A DNA stretch of 64,000 nt from BNWE01 sp964369545 (GCA_964369545.1 CAYJFA010000006.1:24981-88980); one strand, 5' to 3'; shown: positions 1 to 8,210, numbered from the stretch's first letter. Translations and numbers: made by a program. Notes: a model not told the origin generated them from the sequence alone.

Positions 1-482
1 TATTTAAAGAGACTAGGATCGAACATGGTCCGATATTGGCATGCTGCTTGATCAATCCAAACCGCATGTGGATAATGCTGGAAAAAGTGACGGAGCTTGG
101 AGTTTCCGAGATTGTACCTATCATATCGCAGTATACACAGCACCGGAATTTCAATCATGAAAAAGCGAGGCAGATAATTATCGGAGCTTGCGAGCAATCT
201 GGTAGAATGACTGTTCCAACACTTGCCGATGTCGTAAAAGTAGATAATTTTCTTGAAAAATATCCATATGATTGCAAATTAATACTCGGAGACGAGAGCT
301 TTTCGGGGAAAAAAATTGATTTAAACCCTGGGAGATGCGCTTTTCTCGTTGGACCGGAAGGAGGATTTTCCGAATCCGAAAGAAAATCCTTCGACCAATA
401 TAATTTTATCGAAAAAATCTCTCTTGGAAACAATATTCTCAGAAGTGAAACGGCAGCGATCGCGTTTGCTGCAAGATGTTAA
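1..482 (+). CDS. rsmE: 16S rRNA m3U1498 methyltransferase RsmE (5' end outside window)
   Basis: This is the C-terminal two thirds of RsmE, the SPOUT-class enzyme that methylates N3 of U1498 in 16S rRNA using SAM. The frame is already open at base 3, so the true start lies upstream of the window; the TTG at 36 is internal. The family signatures are the KVTELGVSEIVP segment after the RNA-binding domain, GPEGGFSESE (the SAM-binding knot) and the C-terminal LGNNILRSETAAIAFAA. About 159 residues are visible against roughly 240 for the family. It ends just before a convergent toxin-antitoxin pair. Confidence 0.93.
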   Translation, partial: FKETRIEHGPILACCLINPNRMWIMLEKVTELGVSEIVPIISQYTQHRNFNHEKARQIIIGACEQSGRMTVPTLADVVKVDNFLEKYPYDCKLILGDESFSGKKIDLNPGRCAFLVGPEGGFSESERKSFDQYNFIEKISLGNNILRSETAAIAFAARC

Positions 483-488
483 GACTAT

Positions 489-806
489 TTAAGTTAAATC
501 CAATTTTACGAAGTCATTTTTTATTAGATTTTTGAAATGAGGATCAATGCTGTTTAGATCCACAACATCAACAGTATATGGTAAAACAGAGTCTTCGAAA
601 TCATTTTTTATTGCGATAATTGTTGAATATGACAATGGACTTTTTAAAGATTCTATCGCTAAATCTAAATCAGAGCGACGCTTGGCGGTATGTTTTGCTC
701 TAGAACCAAAGACGTACACAGTGACTTCACTTAAATTTAGATACTTTGATAAAATTCGATCAACGATTTCAAAATGCTCAGGAGTTATTTCTATTTTGCA
801 ATTCAT
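489..806 (-). CDS. mntA: MntA-type minimal nucleotidyltransferase antitoxin
   Basis: A 105-residue minimal nucleotidyltransferase (MNT). The catalytic GSX10DXD motif is intact: G34-S35, then ten residues, then D46-L47-D48. In characterised HEPN-MNT (type VII) systems this enzyme transfers AMP to a tyrosine of the partner HEPN ribonuclease and silences it. The start overlaps the end of the upstream hepT-like gene by 29 bp, so the two are almost certainly co-transcribed and translationally coupled, with the toxin first. Function is inferred from motif and pairing. It is convergent with rsmE, 6 bp away. Confidence 0.88.
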   Translation of the reverse strand: MNCKIEITPEHFEIVDRILSKYLNLSEVTVYVFGSRAKHTAKRRSDLDLAIESLKSPLSYSTIIAIKNDFEDSVLPYTVDVVDLNSIDPHFKNLIKNDFVKLDLT

Positions 807-1182
807 CTAATAAATACTCGGATTCTTTCAAAAACTCCACTGCAGTTCCAGCTACTAAATTAGCTTTATTATCGTCATATGTGTGTGATGTGATATTTCG
901 CATTTCTCTATATTCAGTCCATTTTTGCAGATCATGCTTTAATAAACCAATTTTATCCGCTTGCCTGATGATGTTATTGAAAGTCATTTGTTCTTCCAGA
1001 ATCGGAACGTTTATACTTAAATATCGCTGTATCATCTTTAATGATAGAGCGTAAGTATATTCAAATCGCTGAATGACTGAGTCACGAATTATATCATTAT
1101 CAAGTTCTTTTTGATATTTGATAACTGCATCTTTTAAGCTTCGAATCGCTTTAGTAAGAGATGTTAGATCTAACTGTTCCAT
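778..1182 (-). CDS. hepT: HepT-type HEPN ribonuclease toxin
   Basis: A 134-residue, helical HEPN-domain protein of the HI0074/HepT type. It carries the full active-site and modification motif RX4HXY (R95, H100, Y102). R and H are the RNase catalytic residues, and Y102 is the residue adenylylated by MntA in studied homologues. It is translated just upstream of, and overlapping, the MNT gene. Both partners look intact, so this is probably a functional type VII toxin-antitoxin pair rather than a relic. The other possible reading, nucleotidyltransferase substrate-binding protein, is the older name for the same family. Confidence 0.87.
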   Translation of the reverse strand: MEQLDLTSLTKAIRSLKDAVIKYQKELDNDIIRDSVIQRFEYTYALSLKMIQRYLSINVPILEEQMTFNNIIRQADKIGLLKHDLQKWTEYREMRNITSHTYDDNKANLVAGTAVEFLKESEYLLDELQNRNNS

Positions 1183-1296
1183 TTTTCAGTCTTTGAGATA
1201 TTCTTTGGTGATTATATCAAACTTTTCAATGATTTCTATGGTGTTCGGATAAGTTCATTCAATTAAAAGCGAACGACGGCGATAATTTTGAGAGTG

Positions 1297-2433
1297 CTAA
1301 AAATCAAACAATGTCGCCAGAGCCTGTACGCCTTGAAAATCAAGAGGAGCTGTTTTATAAGCAACAATATCTAGCGTCTGAGCATATCTCGTCTGTACTA
1401 TTCGCGAAACAGTAGTTGTGCCAGTCATCAGAGCTGAACCTGTCACTAAAGTATCTCGTTGGCTCATCTGAACAGCCGAAACTTCCATCTGTTCTCTTCC
1501 AATTTGACTTCGTTCTATAAGGGGCAGTAAAGTAAGAGGAGCTCCCTTACCGCTTTTGTGTATAGTGGGGGATAAAGATTCTATGTCATATCCTGAATAT
1601 GCTTCAGTAACGAGACAACCTAGAATTAAACGTATGTTTTCATGTACTCGGTGGTATAGTCTTTTCTTTTTTCTTCTTTTGAAACGGCCAACGTCGTTTG
1701 GGTGATAAAGCCCCGTTCCATCAGGACCAAAATTCATATAACGAATAAAATTCGTTACGGCAGCAGTTTCCATATTTGTAGCCCTTAGGAGTTTGTTTAA
1801 TGTGTCAGTCTGCAATGGTCCCATTGTTATTATAAAGGTAGTTAGTATCCTCGCATACTGTGCAGGGCTTTCACAAACAACATCTTTAAAAGGGCCGGCT
1901 GCTAACGCTTTTTTAGTATCAGGCACCAAAGAAAATAATGTAGTGTTATCGGCCTGTCGTCTATCCATTGAAAATGCAGAAGAACTAGCGGTTAGAAGAT
2001 GAAGCATCGAACTAAACAGCATAGTCACTCCTTCTCGTGTTACCAAATGGCTGTCCAGCGCTAAAGGAGACGTTTGTAATTCTATCCTAGAAACTAGTAC
2101 ACTAACAAGAACTGTATTTAAATAGTTTTTTTCTGGTTTCGCTATTGATCCAAATCGCGATCCCAATGTGGTGACGTCAGGACGAGTCAAAAAATGAGGC
2201 AATACAGAATGGAGCATTTCTACACTTAGTTCTTCATGGGATATGGTCAGAGCGCGCTGGCATTTAGCTAATTTATCGGCCAGTGATCGCGTTTTGTATA
2301 CACTTATCGATCGTGTAGATTGTGCCAGTTTTGCTGATAATGGTCTCATACAATGAAGATCAGATATTGTAATTAAGCAAATAAATGAAAGAATAATTTT
2401 TAAATAATTAAGATATAACATAATAATACTCAT
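1297..2433 (-). CDS. Unknown exported protein with N-terminal MRxLxxKL motif
   Basis: I do not recognise this 378-residue protein. It begins with a hydrophobic leader (about residues 5-27, ending near the cysteine of DLHC), followed at once by MRPLSAKLAQS. The mature part is mostly helical in character, with a basic stretch FKRRKKKRLYHR near residue 255 and a serine/threonine-rich run near 330. It ends QGVQALATLFDF. The leader, the MRxLxxKL block after cleavage and the ALAxxF tail resemble those of the next gene (2679-3536) although the middles do not. A secreted effector or periplasmic protein is possible, but no function can be assigned. Confidence 0.7.
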   Translation of the reverse strand: MSIIMLYLNYLKIILSFICLITISDLHCMRPLSAKLAQSTRSISVYKTRSLADKLAKCQRALTISHEELSVEMLHSVLPHFLTRPDVTTLGSRFGSIAKPEKNYLNTVLVSVLVSRIELQTSPLALDSHLVTREGVTMLFSSMLHLLTASSSAFSMDRRQADNTTLFSLVPDTKKALAAGPFKDVVCESPAQYARILTTFIITMGPLQTDTLNKLLRATNMETAAVTNFIRYMNFGPDGTGLYHPNDVGRFKRRKKKRLYHRVHENIRLILGCLVTEAYSGYDIESLSPTIHKSGKGAPLTLLPLIERSQIGREQMEVSAVQMSQRDTLVTGSALMTGTTTVSRIVQTRYAQTLDIVAYKTAPLDFQGVQALATLFDF

Positions 2434-2576
2434 AAATTTACAAAAACAATTGACGAAAAAACATGTTTAATGGAAAAAACGAAGCCCTAATGAAAAAGGC
2501 AAGAAGAACTTTTAAATAGACTATGCTTCCATATTTCCAAAAAATCAAGCTTTAATTTAGTAAATTTACAAAAACA
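2433..2576. repeat. Pair of exact 16-bp direct repeats
   Basis: The 16-mer taaatttacaaaaaca occurs at 2433-2448 and again at 2561-2576, each followed within a few bases by TTGAC or TTTTGAC on the plus strand. The first copy sits directly upstream of, and touching, the start codon of the minus-strand exported protein. The second lies in the 245-bp gap towards the GC-rich gene and has no start codon. It may be a duplicated leader region. The rest of the 2434-2678 gap shows no gene. Confidence 0.6.
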
Positions 2577-2635
2577 TTTTGACTATCGTTAGCAGGATAC
2601 AAGGAAATTTCGATCAAAGTAATAGCTTGAAGAAA

Positions 2636-2669
2636 GAACAAAGAACCCCTGTTTTGAGGTTCTTTGTTC
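2636..2669 (-). terminator. Strong hairpin terminator after the GC-rich exported protein gene
   Basis: A perfect 12-bp inverted repeat (2636-2647 pairs with 2658-2669) with a 10-nt loop lies 10 bp beyond the stop of the minus-strand gene at 2679. On that strand it is followed by TTTCTTC, as expected for an intrinsic terminator. Confidence 0.85.
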
Positions 2670-2678
2670 AAGCGAAAA

Positions 2679-3536
2679 CTATAGGCCGCCAAATATTTTA
2701 GCTAAGGCTCTGATAGCTTTGAAAGTAAGTCCGGTAACAGCATGCTCCTCCAAAACGAGTCGTCCAAGGTGCCAACGAGCGATACGATCAACGCCGAAAT
2801 CGGGATCGTGCGCAGCAGCACCACCACCGAGTGTCGCTCTGATTGCGCCGAAGCCAGCGTGAGCCCCTCCAGCACCAGTGAAGTCAGTGAAGTAGGTTTC
2901 GATGGTGGTTCCAGCATCTAAAATATGATCTAATAAGGCGTTACGACGAGCGGCGTCCACAAGGACTCCAGCGCCATCGTGCAAGATACCGTGTGCGGCA
3001 CCGGTGTGGTCTCCAGCAGCATCGTGTTCCAACAAAGCCACGAAATCAGCGTACGACGCATCCATGTTTCTTGGGATAGCGGCACCAACGCCGTTCATCG
3101 AGGTGTTAACTCTCTGTTCGAGCGCCACGATCAACCCACGTAAGACTGCAGCGTCTCCTGGAGCCACTATGACGTCCCCATCCACGACAGCTATACCTGT
3201 CCCCAGAGCGCGAGGCCCGCCTTGCATAGTAGCGATCAGTTCAGCCGCCACTCCAACCAGTCCGTCATGGAAAGCCCGTTTTAATCCGCGCACCGCGTGT
3301 GTCGAACCACCTAACCGGGCACCGTCAACAGCGTCGTCAGCATCGAGCAAAGGAAGTATAACAGGACACCTCACCGCGAAGTCCGCTTCTACCTGATTAG
3401 CAACAACGACTAGAGCTCGCGCGTTCACAGCCTGCAATTTCTGCTGAAGACTTCTCATTCCATTAACATCGCTAACCAAAGCAATACATGCTGCCGAAGT
3501 AGCTACAGTAAGTAAAAGATTTCGTATCTTTGTCAT
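2679..3536 (-). CDS. GC-rich, Ala/Gly-rich exported protein of unknown function
   Basis: A 285-residue unknown protein. A clear signal peptide (residues 1 to about 26, ending SDVNG) precedes MRSLQQKLQAVNARAL. The body is rich in Ala, Gly, Asp, Arg and His, for example DFTGAGGAHAGFGAIRATLG. It ends KAIRALAKIFGGL. Base composition is unlike everything around it: by hand count 40/60 G+C in 2821-2880 and 36/60 in 3181-3240, but only 22/60 in the signal-peptide part (3481-3540) and 28/60 near the C-terminus (2701-2760). The neighbouring gene gives 25/60 in 2041-2100. The ends therefore look native and the middle foreign. The reading frame is intact, has a terminator, and is probably expressed. No catalytic motif is recognised. 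Confidence 0.75.
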   Translation of the reverse strand: MTKIRNLLLTVATSAACIALVSDVNGMRSLQQKLQAVNARALVVVANQVEADFAVRCPVILPLLDADDAVDGARLGGSTHAVRGLKRAFHDGLVGVAAELIATMQGGPRALGTGIAVVDGDVIVAPGDAAVLRGLIVALEQRVNTSMNGVGAAIPRNMDASYADFVALLEHDAAGDHTGAAHGILHDGAGVLVDAARRNALLDHILDAGTTIETYFTDFTGAGGAHAGFGAIRATLGGGAAAHDPDFGVDRIARWHLGRLVLEEHAVTGLTFKAIRALAKIFGGL

Positions 3537-3827
3537 TATCTATCTCCTAATTGTGAATAATTAGATTATAAGATAGAAAACGATTGAGGTCAAGTCTTTT
3601 TGCTTTTTTTTATGTGTTTTTGTAGGTTAAGCAAGAAGAAAGGCATTTCGTTTACCATTCAGTATAACAATAGCATTAGTCGCGCGGTTTTCGTCGATCT
3701 TAGTGTAAGCAGAGAGCGATGGAGCTTGCGACAACCAACTAAATCATACTAACTTACGACCATGAATAATCAGCGTTAGTTCAAGAAAGCAAAACGATTA
3801 TATGTCTAGCTCCAAATCGCGGTAGGT

Positions 3828-4808
3828 CTAGATTGGTAAGTGATAGGTGGCCAGCATTCGAATAGCGTATCCTTTTACTTTGTGAGTTGCCGCATAGTGG
3901 TAGTCACCTGGCTCATCTTTAATTAAGCCATCTTTTTCTGTTTTAAATCTATAATCATAGTCAATTCTCAGACCTAATAAACCAACCTTCGTTTCTATTC
4001 CTAGGCCCAAAATTGGAGTGATTCTAGTCATTTTGAAATTATCCACAGTGTAACCTTGGAAATCGGTTGTGTCTTTGTACTCAGAAGAGACTCTACTCAT
4101 CCCTATTTTTGTAAAGAACAAGGTGTGTAGCGCATCACAGTAACCGCCGAAGCGCAGCGCCAAGGTCGGGACCACGCCGTCGGTTTTGGTCTGGGTTGTT
4201 AACGGAATGGCATTTCTTGTATTGCTGTTTTTGGAGGTGGTATTGCCTGAAATATCAACTAAAACTTCTCCTCCAGCATAAAAGTTGCCAGTCACAAACG
4301 TACCCCAACCTAAACCCAAAGAGCCACCCATTTTAGAAGGTTTTACGTTGGCTGTGTCAAATCTTTGATAGTTTCCAGCGTTGTCTTCTAAAAATTCCGA
4401 AGTGGCAGTGGTGTGCGTATAATTGATGCCGGCAGCTACATAAAAATTTTCCAAAGCTTCCTTTCCGGTTTTTTCGTATGTGTCAGCATCTGCGGTTTCT
4501 CTAAACTCTTTTTTATCGGCAGCTGCGATGGATTCATTCTTATCTGAATCAAAGAACCAGCTGCTTCCTTCAGCTTCGTCTGACGTCGAGGCAATAGTCT
4601 TGGAACCGTTGGCAACCGATGACTTGACGGTTGATTTTGCGGTTTGTTTAGCGACAGCAGGCTTGGCCTCAGTTTTGCTAGAATCAAACATCCATCCGCC
4701 GTCTTTAGTTGCTTCAGTTGCAGATCCGGAACTATAATCAAACGCTGATAACTCGAAAATTCCTAAGGCGAATAAAGCGGCGCAGTTTGTAATAATAATC
4801 TTTTTCAC
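3828..4808 (-). CDS. Outer-membrane beta-barrel protein
   Basis: A surface porin-like or OmpA-like barrel protein. The best start is the GTG at 4808, which has GGAG six bases upstream and opens directly on a signal peptide (KKIIITNCAALFALG...ELSA). Longer ATG starts at 4814, 4820 and 4838 are possible but poorly placed. A charged Ser/Lys-rich linker follows, containing two copies of a short motif, GGWMFDSSKTE and GSSWFFDSDKNE. From about residue 115 alternating aromatic and glycine strands (FYVAAGINYTHT, GSLGLGWGTF, GLLGLRIDYDYRF) run to the C-terminal IRMLATYHLPI. The protein is typical of alphaproteobacterial surface barrels; its ligand is unknown. The 290 bp upstream of it in the window (3537-3827) hold no gene I can see. 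Confidence 0.8.
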   Translation of the reverse strand: MKKIIITNCAALFALGIFELSAFDYSSGSATEATKDGGWMFDSSKTEAKPAVAKQTAKSTVKSSVANGSKTIASTSDEAEGSSWFFDSDKNESIAAADKKEFRETADADTYEKTGKEALENFYVAAGINYTHTTATSEFLEDNAGNYQRFDTANVKPSKMGGSLGLGWGTFVTGNFYAGGEVLVDISGNTTSKNSNTRNAIPLTTQTKTDGVVPTLALRFGGYCDALHTLFFTKIGMSRVSSEYKDTTDFQGYTVDNFKMTRITPILGLGIETKVGLLGLRIDYDYRFKTEKDGLIKDEPGDYHYAATHKVKGYAIRMLATYHLPI

Positions 4809-4874
4809 ACTCATCTCCATAGTAGTATTTCTAAACATCCTATCTGATTTTTAAAATCGGCGCAACTATTTCTA

Positions 4875-4949
4875 TGGCTGGGGTGGTAGGATTCGAACCC
4901 ACGAATGGCGGGATCAAAACCCGCTGCCTTACCACTTGGCTACACCCCA
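4875..4949 (-). tRNA. tRNA-Gln (anticodon TTG)
   Basis: A complete cloverleaf on the minus strand, 75 nt with the 3' CCA encoded. The acceptor stem TGGGGTG pairs with CACCCCA. The anticodon stem GCGGG/CCCGC encloses loop TTTTGAT, giving anticodon TTG. The T-arm contains GGTTCGAATCC. Confidence 0.97.
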
Positions 4950-5159
4950 ATTTATGGTTTCATGATAAAAATACTCTCATTTTGAATATTTTCGATCAGA
5001 TATTACACTATGAGTTCCATAAATTCCAGTCCTAATTTATATTGTAATAATTCAGTGTTTGCATATACTTTAACCGAGGGGTGTGACTTTATAGTCACGA
5101 AATTTTTATATAGCCGTCGTCTTTTTGAGTAAGATAACAAGAGATTATGAGGAATCATT

Positions 5160-5840
5160 ATGAAGATAGGAATAATCGGCATCACCGGTAGAATTGGAAA
5201 AGTTTTGGTTGATTTGATTGAAGCAGATCCTGTGTTGACGTTGTCAGGCGGGGTTTCCAGTAAAAATAATCGCGCGGATTTCGAAAGTCTCGCGGAAAAT
5301 AGTGATGTTTTGGTAGATTTTTCCTGTCCTGCGGCATCAGTTATCGCCGCTGAAATCGCGAAATCGATCAAAATTCCGTTTGTGTGCGGAACGACAGGTC
5401 TGCCAGAAGATTTTTTCCAGAAACTCAAGGAGTTTTCGGATGATATTCCGGTGCTGTATGCTAGTAATTTCAGTCTCGGTGTGCAGCTGATGGCGATGCT
5501 TTTGGAAAAATGCGGAAAAATTCTTGATTATTACGATGTGAGCATCATCGATAAACATCACAGCCGGAAAAAAGACGCTCCGTCGGGGACGGCACTGTTT
5601 TTGTCGAAAAAGCTAAAAAAGCAACCTCAAGTTGTATCTATAAGGGCAGGAAATGTGTTTGGCGATCATATCTGTGATTTTACCGGTGAGGATGAGATGC
5701 TATCCATCTCACATCGGGCATTCAACAGGAATATTTTCGCTAAGGGTGCGTTGCTGTGTGCTAAGTGGATCGTGGGAAAGGCGCCGGGAATGTACTCTAT
5801 GCAGGATTGTGTGAAAATGCAGGATTGCGATGATTTATAA
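5160..5840 (+). CDS. dapB: 4-hydroxy-tetrahydrodipicolinate reductase DapB
   Basis: DapB reduces the product of DapA with NAD(P)H in the meso-DAP/lysine pathway, supplying peptidoglycan precursor. The N-terminus has the Rossmann motif GITGRIG (residues 7-13). The catalytic and substrate signature reads DKHHSRKKDAPSGTA (131-145), with H133/H134 and the K137/K138 pair in place, and CGTTG lies at 76-80. At 226 residues it is somewhat short for the family (240-273). ATG at 5160 is preceded by a GAGG. Its end overlaps nth by 11 bp, suggesting one transcript. Confidence 0.95.
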   Translation: MKIGIIGITGRIGKVLVDLIEADPVLTLSGGVSSKNNRADFESLAENSDVLVDFSCPAASVIAAEIAKSIKIPFVCGTTGLPEDFFQKLKEFSDDIPVLYASNFSLGVQLMAMLLEKCGKILDYYDVSIIDKHHSRKKDAPSGTALFLSKKLKKQPQVVSIRAGNVFGDHICDFTGEDEMLSISHRAFNRNIFAKGALLCAKWIVGKAPGMYSMQDCVKMQDCDDL

Positions 5841-6504
5841 AGAAAAACCGCAAGCAAGGATACGCGAAATCTGCAGAAGATTGTTAAATTCCTGTCCGAA
5901 TCCGAAAACTGAGCTGAGCTATATTTCGCATTATACATTTCTAGTCGCGGTTGTACTGTCGGCGCAGTCGACAGATGTGCAGGTAAATAAAGTTACAACG
6001 GAATTATTCAAGAAATATCGAACGATAGACGATATTTTAAAGCTTGGATTGAGTGGGCTGCAGGAAAATATAAAATCCATCGGGCTGTATAAAAATAAAG
6101 CGAATAATATAATCGCACTGAGTGAAATCTTGAAGGAAAAATATAGTGGTGCTGTGCCGAGAAACAGGGAGGATCTTGAAAAACTTCCTGGAGTGGGGCG
6201 CAAGACAGCGAATGTCGTTTTGAATAGCCTATTTGGCGAAAGTGTGATCGCGGTGGATACACACGTGTTTCGTGTCAGTCGAAGGCTTGGACTTTCTGAT
6301 GGCAGTAATCCACATAAGGTTGAGAAAGATTTGGAAAAAATCATTCCTGCTAAATATAAGAAGTACATAGGAAATCTGCTGGTGCTTCATGGCAGATATG
6401 TCTGCAAAGCGAAGAAGCCGAACTGCGGAAAATGCGTGCTAAACGACCTGTGTAAAAGCGAGGATAATTACGTGCGTCAAGGCTGTGAGCCTAAATATTG
6501 TTAG
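5830..6504 (+). CDS. nth: Endonuclease III (DNA glycosylase/AP lyase)
   Basis: Nth removes oxidised pyrimidines and cuts the abasic site in base-excision repair. The helix-hairpin-helix LPGVGRKTANVV carries the catalytic lysine K125, and D143 follows in VDTHVFR. The C-terminal [4Fe-4S] ligands are C192, C199, C202 and C208 (C-X6-C-X2-C-X5-C). Length (224) is normal. The start lies inside the end of dapB, so translation is probably coupled. Confidence 0.97.
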   Translation: MIYKEKPQARIREICRRLLNSCPNPKTELSYISHYTFLVAVVLSAQSTDVQVNKVTTELFKKYRTIDDILKLGLSGLQENIKSIGLYKNKANNIIALSEILKEKYSGAVPRNREDLEKLPGVGRKTANVVLNSLFGESVIAVDTHVFRVSRRLGLSDGSNPHKVEKDLEKIIPAKYKKYIGNLLVLHGRYVCKAKKPNCGKCVLNDLCKSEDNYVRQGCEPKYC

Positions 6505-6905
6505 CTGCTGTTTTTCCAGGATCTGAAACGAGGACGTTGTCGATTTAATTGAGATTATATCTTTTATATGTGTATGGAAGTAATATATTAATCAGTAATG
6601 TAAAAATTCTTATGGAAAAGTAGAAAATATCTATTTATCAACTCGCAGAAAAAGATAATATTTCTCATAATGCAGCTGTTAGAGTATGAAACTCACTAAG
6701 AATCCGTTTGCATGAAGTTCTTTTCCTCAATTTATTTTGTCAGAATCATCTCTCATATATTCATGTACAGCAGAGTACACTTCGGTATTTGCGCTAATTC
6801 TTCGTAATTCTTGAGTAGAATATTTTTTATGCAAACAGGTTTTATGTCTCGAAAAATGTTATTAGGAGCTCTCGCTAAGACGGCAGAAGTTTTGCATCAC
6901 TCATC
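6505..6905. other. Non-coding stretch, no gene seen
   Basis: About 400 bp between nth and the phaZ terminator. It is AT-rich with stops in all frames. The only notable open stretch is a plus-strand frame from ATG 6830 of about 52 codons (starting MQTGFMSRKM) that runs into the antisense of phaZ; I give it little weight. No RNA gene was recognised. Confidence 0.5.
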
Positions 6906-6930
6906 AAAACAGCCATTTCGGCTGATTATT
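6906..6930 (-). terminator. Intrinsic terminator of phaZ
   Basis: On the minus strand CAGCC-gaaat-GGCTG forms a short stem-loop directly followed by TTTT, 18 bp beyond the phaZ stop codon. Confidence 0.65.
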
Positions 6931-6947
6931 AAAGAAAAAGATAGTTT

Positions 6948-8210
6948 CTATATCATTTTTTTACTGGTGATACTTTTCCTTTTGTAAGTTCCGATTTCAT
7001 AGTCAAATTTTCTTATAAAATCTTCAATTTTTGCAGCGACGATTGATCTCCATTTGCTTCCGGAAAACACACCGTAATGACCAACTCCTGGCTGTAAATG
7101 ATGTCCATGCATTTCTTGTGGTAAGTTTCTACATAATGCATGTGCAGCAAAGCTTTGGCCGGGAGCGGAGATATCATCTTTTTCTCCCTCGATAGTCAAT
7201 AAAGCGCAATTTCTGATTGTGTTAAGGTCGATTGTTTGCCCTTTATACTTCATTATTCCTCGTGGCAATTCATATGTTTGGAAGATTTTTTCGATGGTTT
7301 CAAGAAAATATACATCATCCATATCTAATACCGACAAATACTCATCGTAGAATGTAGCATGTTTTTCTATGCCTGACTTATTATTGTAAATTTTGTCTTC
7401 TAAAAATTGTATATGAGCTTTATAGTGCGCGTCGGGATTCATATTTATGAATGCGGTTAGTTGTACAAATCCCGGATAGACCCTTCTTCCAGCTCCGATA
7501 TGTCCTTGAGGAACATAAGTTAAAAAGTTTTTTTCAAACCATTCTAAGGAATGCGATTCAGCCAACTCGTTTACTTGAGTTTTCTTAGCTCTTGGATCGA
7601 TTGGACCTCCCATAGGAATAATGGTTGCCGGAGCACAGGGATCGTGTGCCTCATCCATAACTGCTGCGAGAGCCATGATTTGTACAGCCGGCTGACATAC
7701 TGCCATAACGTGCGTATTGGGTCCGATATAATGCATGAAATCGATTAAGTATGTTAAATAGTTATCAAGGTTAAAACTTCCCGCGGAAAGAGGTACATCT
7801 CTTACTGTTTTCCAATCAGTAATATAGACATCTTGTTTCTGTACCATCCTTTTTACGGTATCTCTTAATAAAGTGGCAAAGTGTCCGGAAACAGGTGCTA
7901 TTATTAAAACTTTTGGCTCATTCTGTTGATTTTCTTTCGAGAATTTTATTAGGTCGCAAAAGTCTTTTTTCATGACAGTTGTTTGGTAGATTTTTACGGC
8001 TTCTCCATTGATATCAACAGAATCAATGTTGAATTCAGGTTTTTTTATGTATCTTGTTGAACGCTCGTACATATCAGAAAGACCTTCAGCGAATCGCCCA
8101 ATACCGCTATTCAATGCATGCGGATGCGTTCTCATAAAAGATCTGAATGTGTGCGCGAGTTTTCTCATTGGTTGTAAAAAATAAGCAGCTGAATCATAAA
8201 GTTCATACAT
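6948..8210 (-). CDS. phaZ: Intracellular poly(3-hydroxybutyrate) depolymerase
   Basis: A 420-residue alpha/beta-hydrolase that mobilises PHB granules in the cytoplasm. It matches the intracellular PhaZ family in length and sequence. The nucleophile elbow is VCQPAV with Cys172 instead of serine, as in the Ralstonia-type enzyme. The remaining triad candidates are D345 or D346 in EGEKDDISAPGQ and H378 in GVGHYGVF. No signal peptide is present, which fits an intracellular role. It is divergent from mlaA across a 239-bp gap. No PHB synthase gene is in the window, so whether the cell makes its own polymer cannot be judged here. Confidence 0.92.
   Translation of the reverse strand: MYELYDSAAYFLQPMRKLAHTFRSFMRTHPHALNSGIGRFAEGLSDMYERSTRYIKKPEFNIDSVDINGEAVKIYQTTVMKKDFCDLIKFSKENQQNEPKVLIIAPVSGHFATLLRDTVKRMVQKQDVYITDWKTVRDVPLSAGSFNLDNYLTYLIDFMHYIGPNTHVMAVCQPAVQIMALAAVMDEAHDPCAPATIIPMGGPIDPRAKKTQVNELAESHSLEWFEKNFLTYVPQGHIGAGRRVYPGFVQLTAFINMNPDAHYKAHIQFLEDKIYNNKSGIEKHATFYDEYLSVLDMDDVYFLETIEKIFQTYELPRGIMKYKGQTIDLNTIRNCALLTIEGEKDDISAPGQSFAAHALCRNLPQEMHGHHLQPGVGHYGVFSGSKWRSIVAAKIEDFIRKFDYEIGTYKRKSITSKKMI

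Noticed and set aside
3004..3396. 130-codon plus-strand frame opposite the GC-rich gene
   Set aside because: Long antisense frames are expected in GC-rich DNA; the minus-strand frame has the signal peptide, start context and terminator.
5003..5428. 141-codon minus-strand frame overlapping dapB
   Set aside because: Antisense of the conserved DapB N-terminus with no recognisable product.
6830..6990. Plus-strand ~52-codon frame MQTGFMSRKM...
   Set aside because: It runs through the phaZ terminator into antisense phaZ, and the hydrophobic end comes from that antisense; no Shine-Dalgarno.
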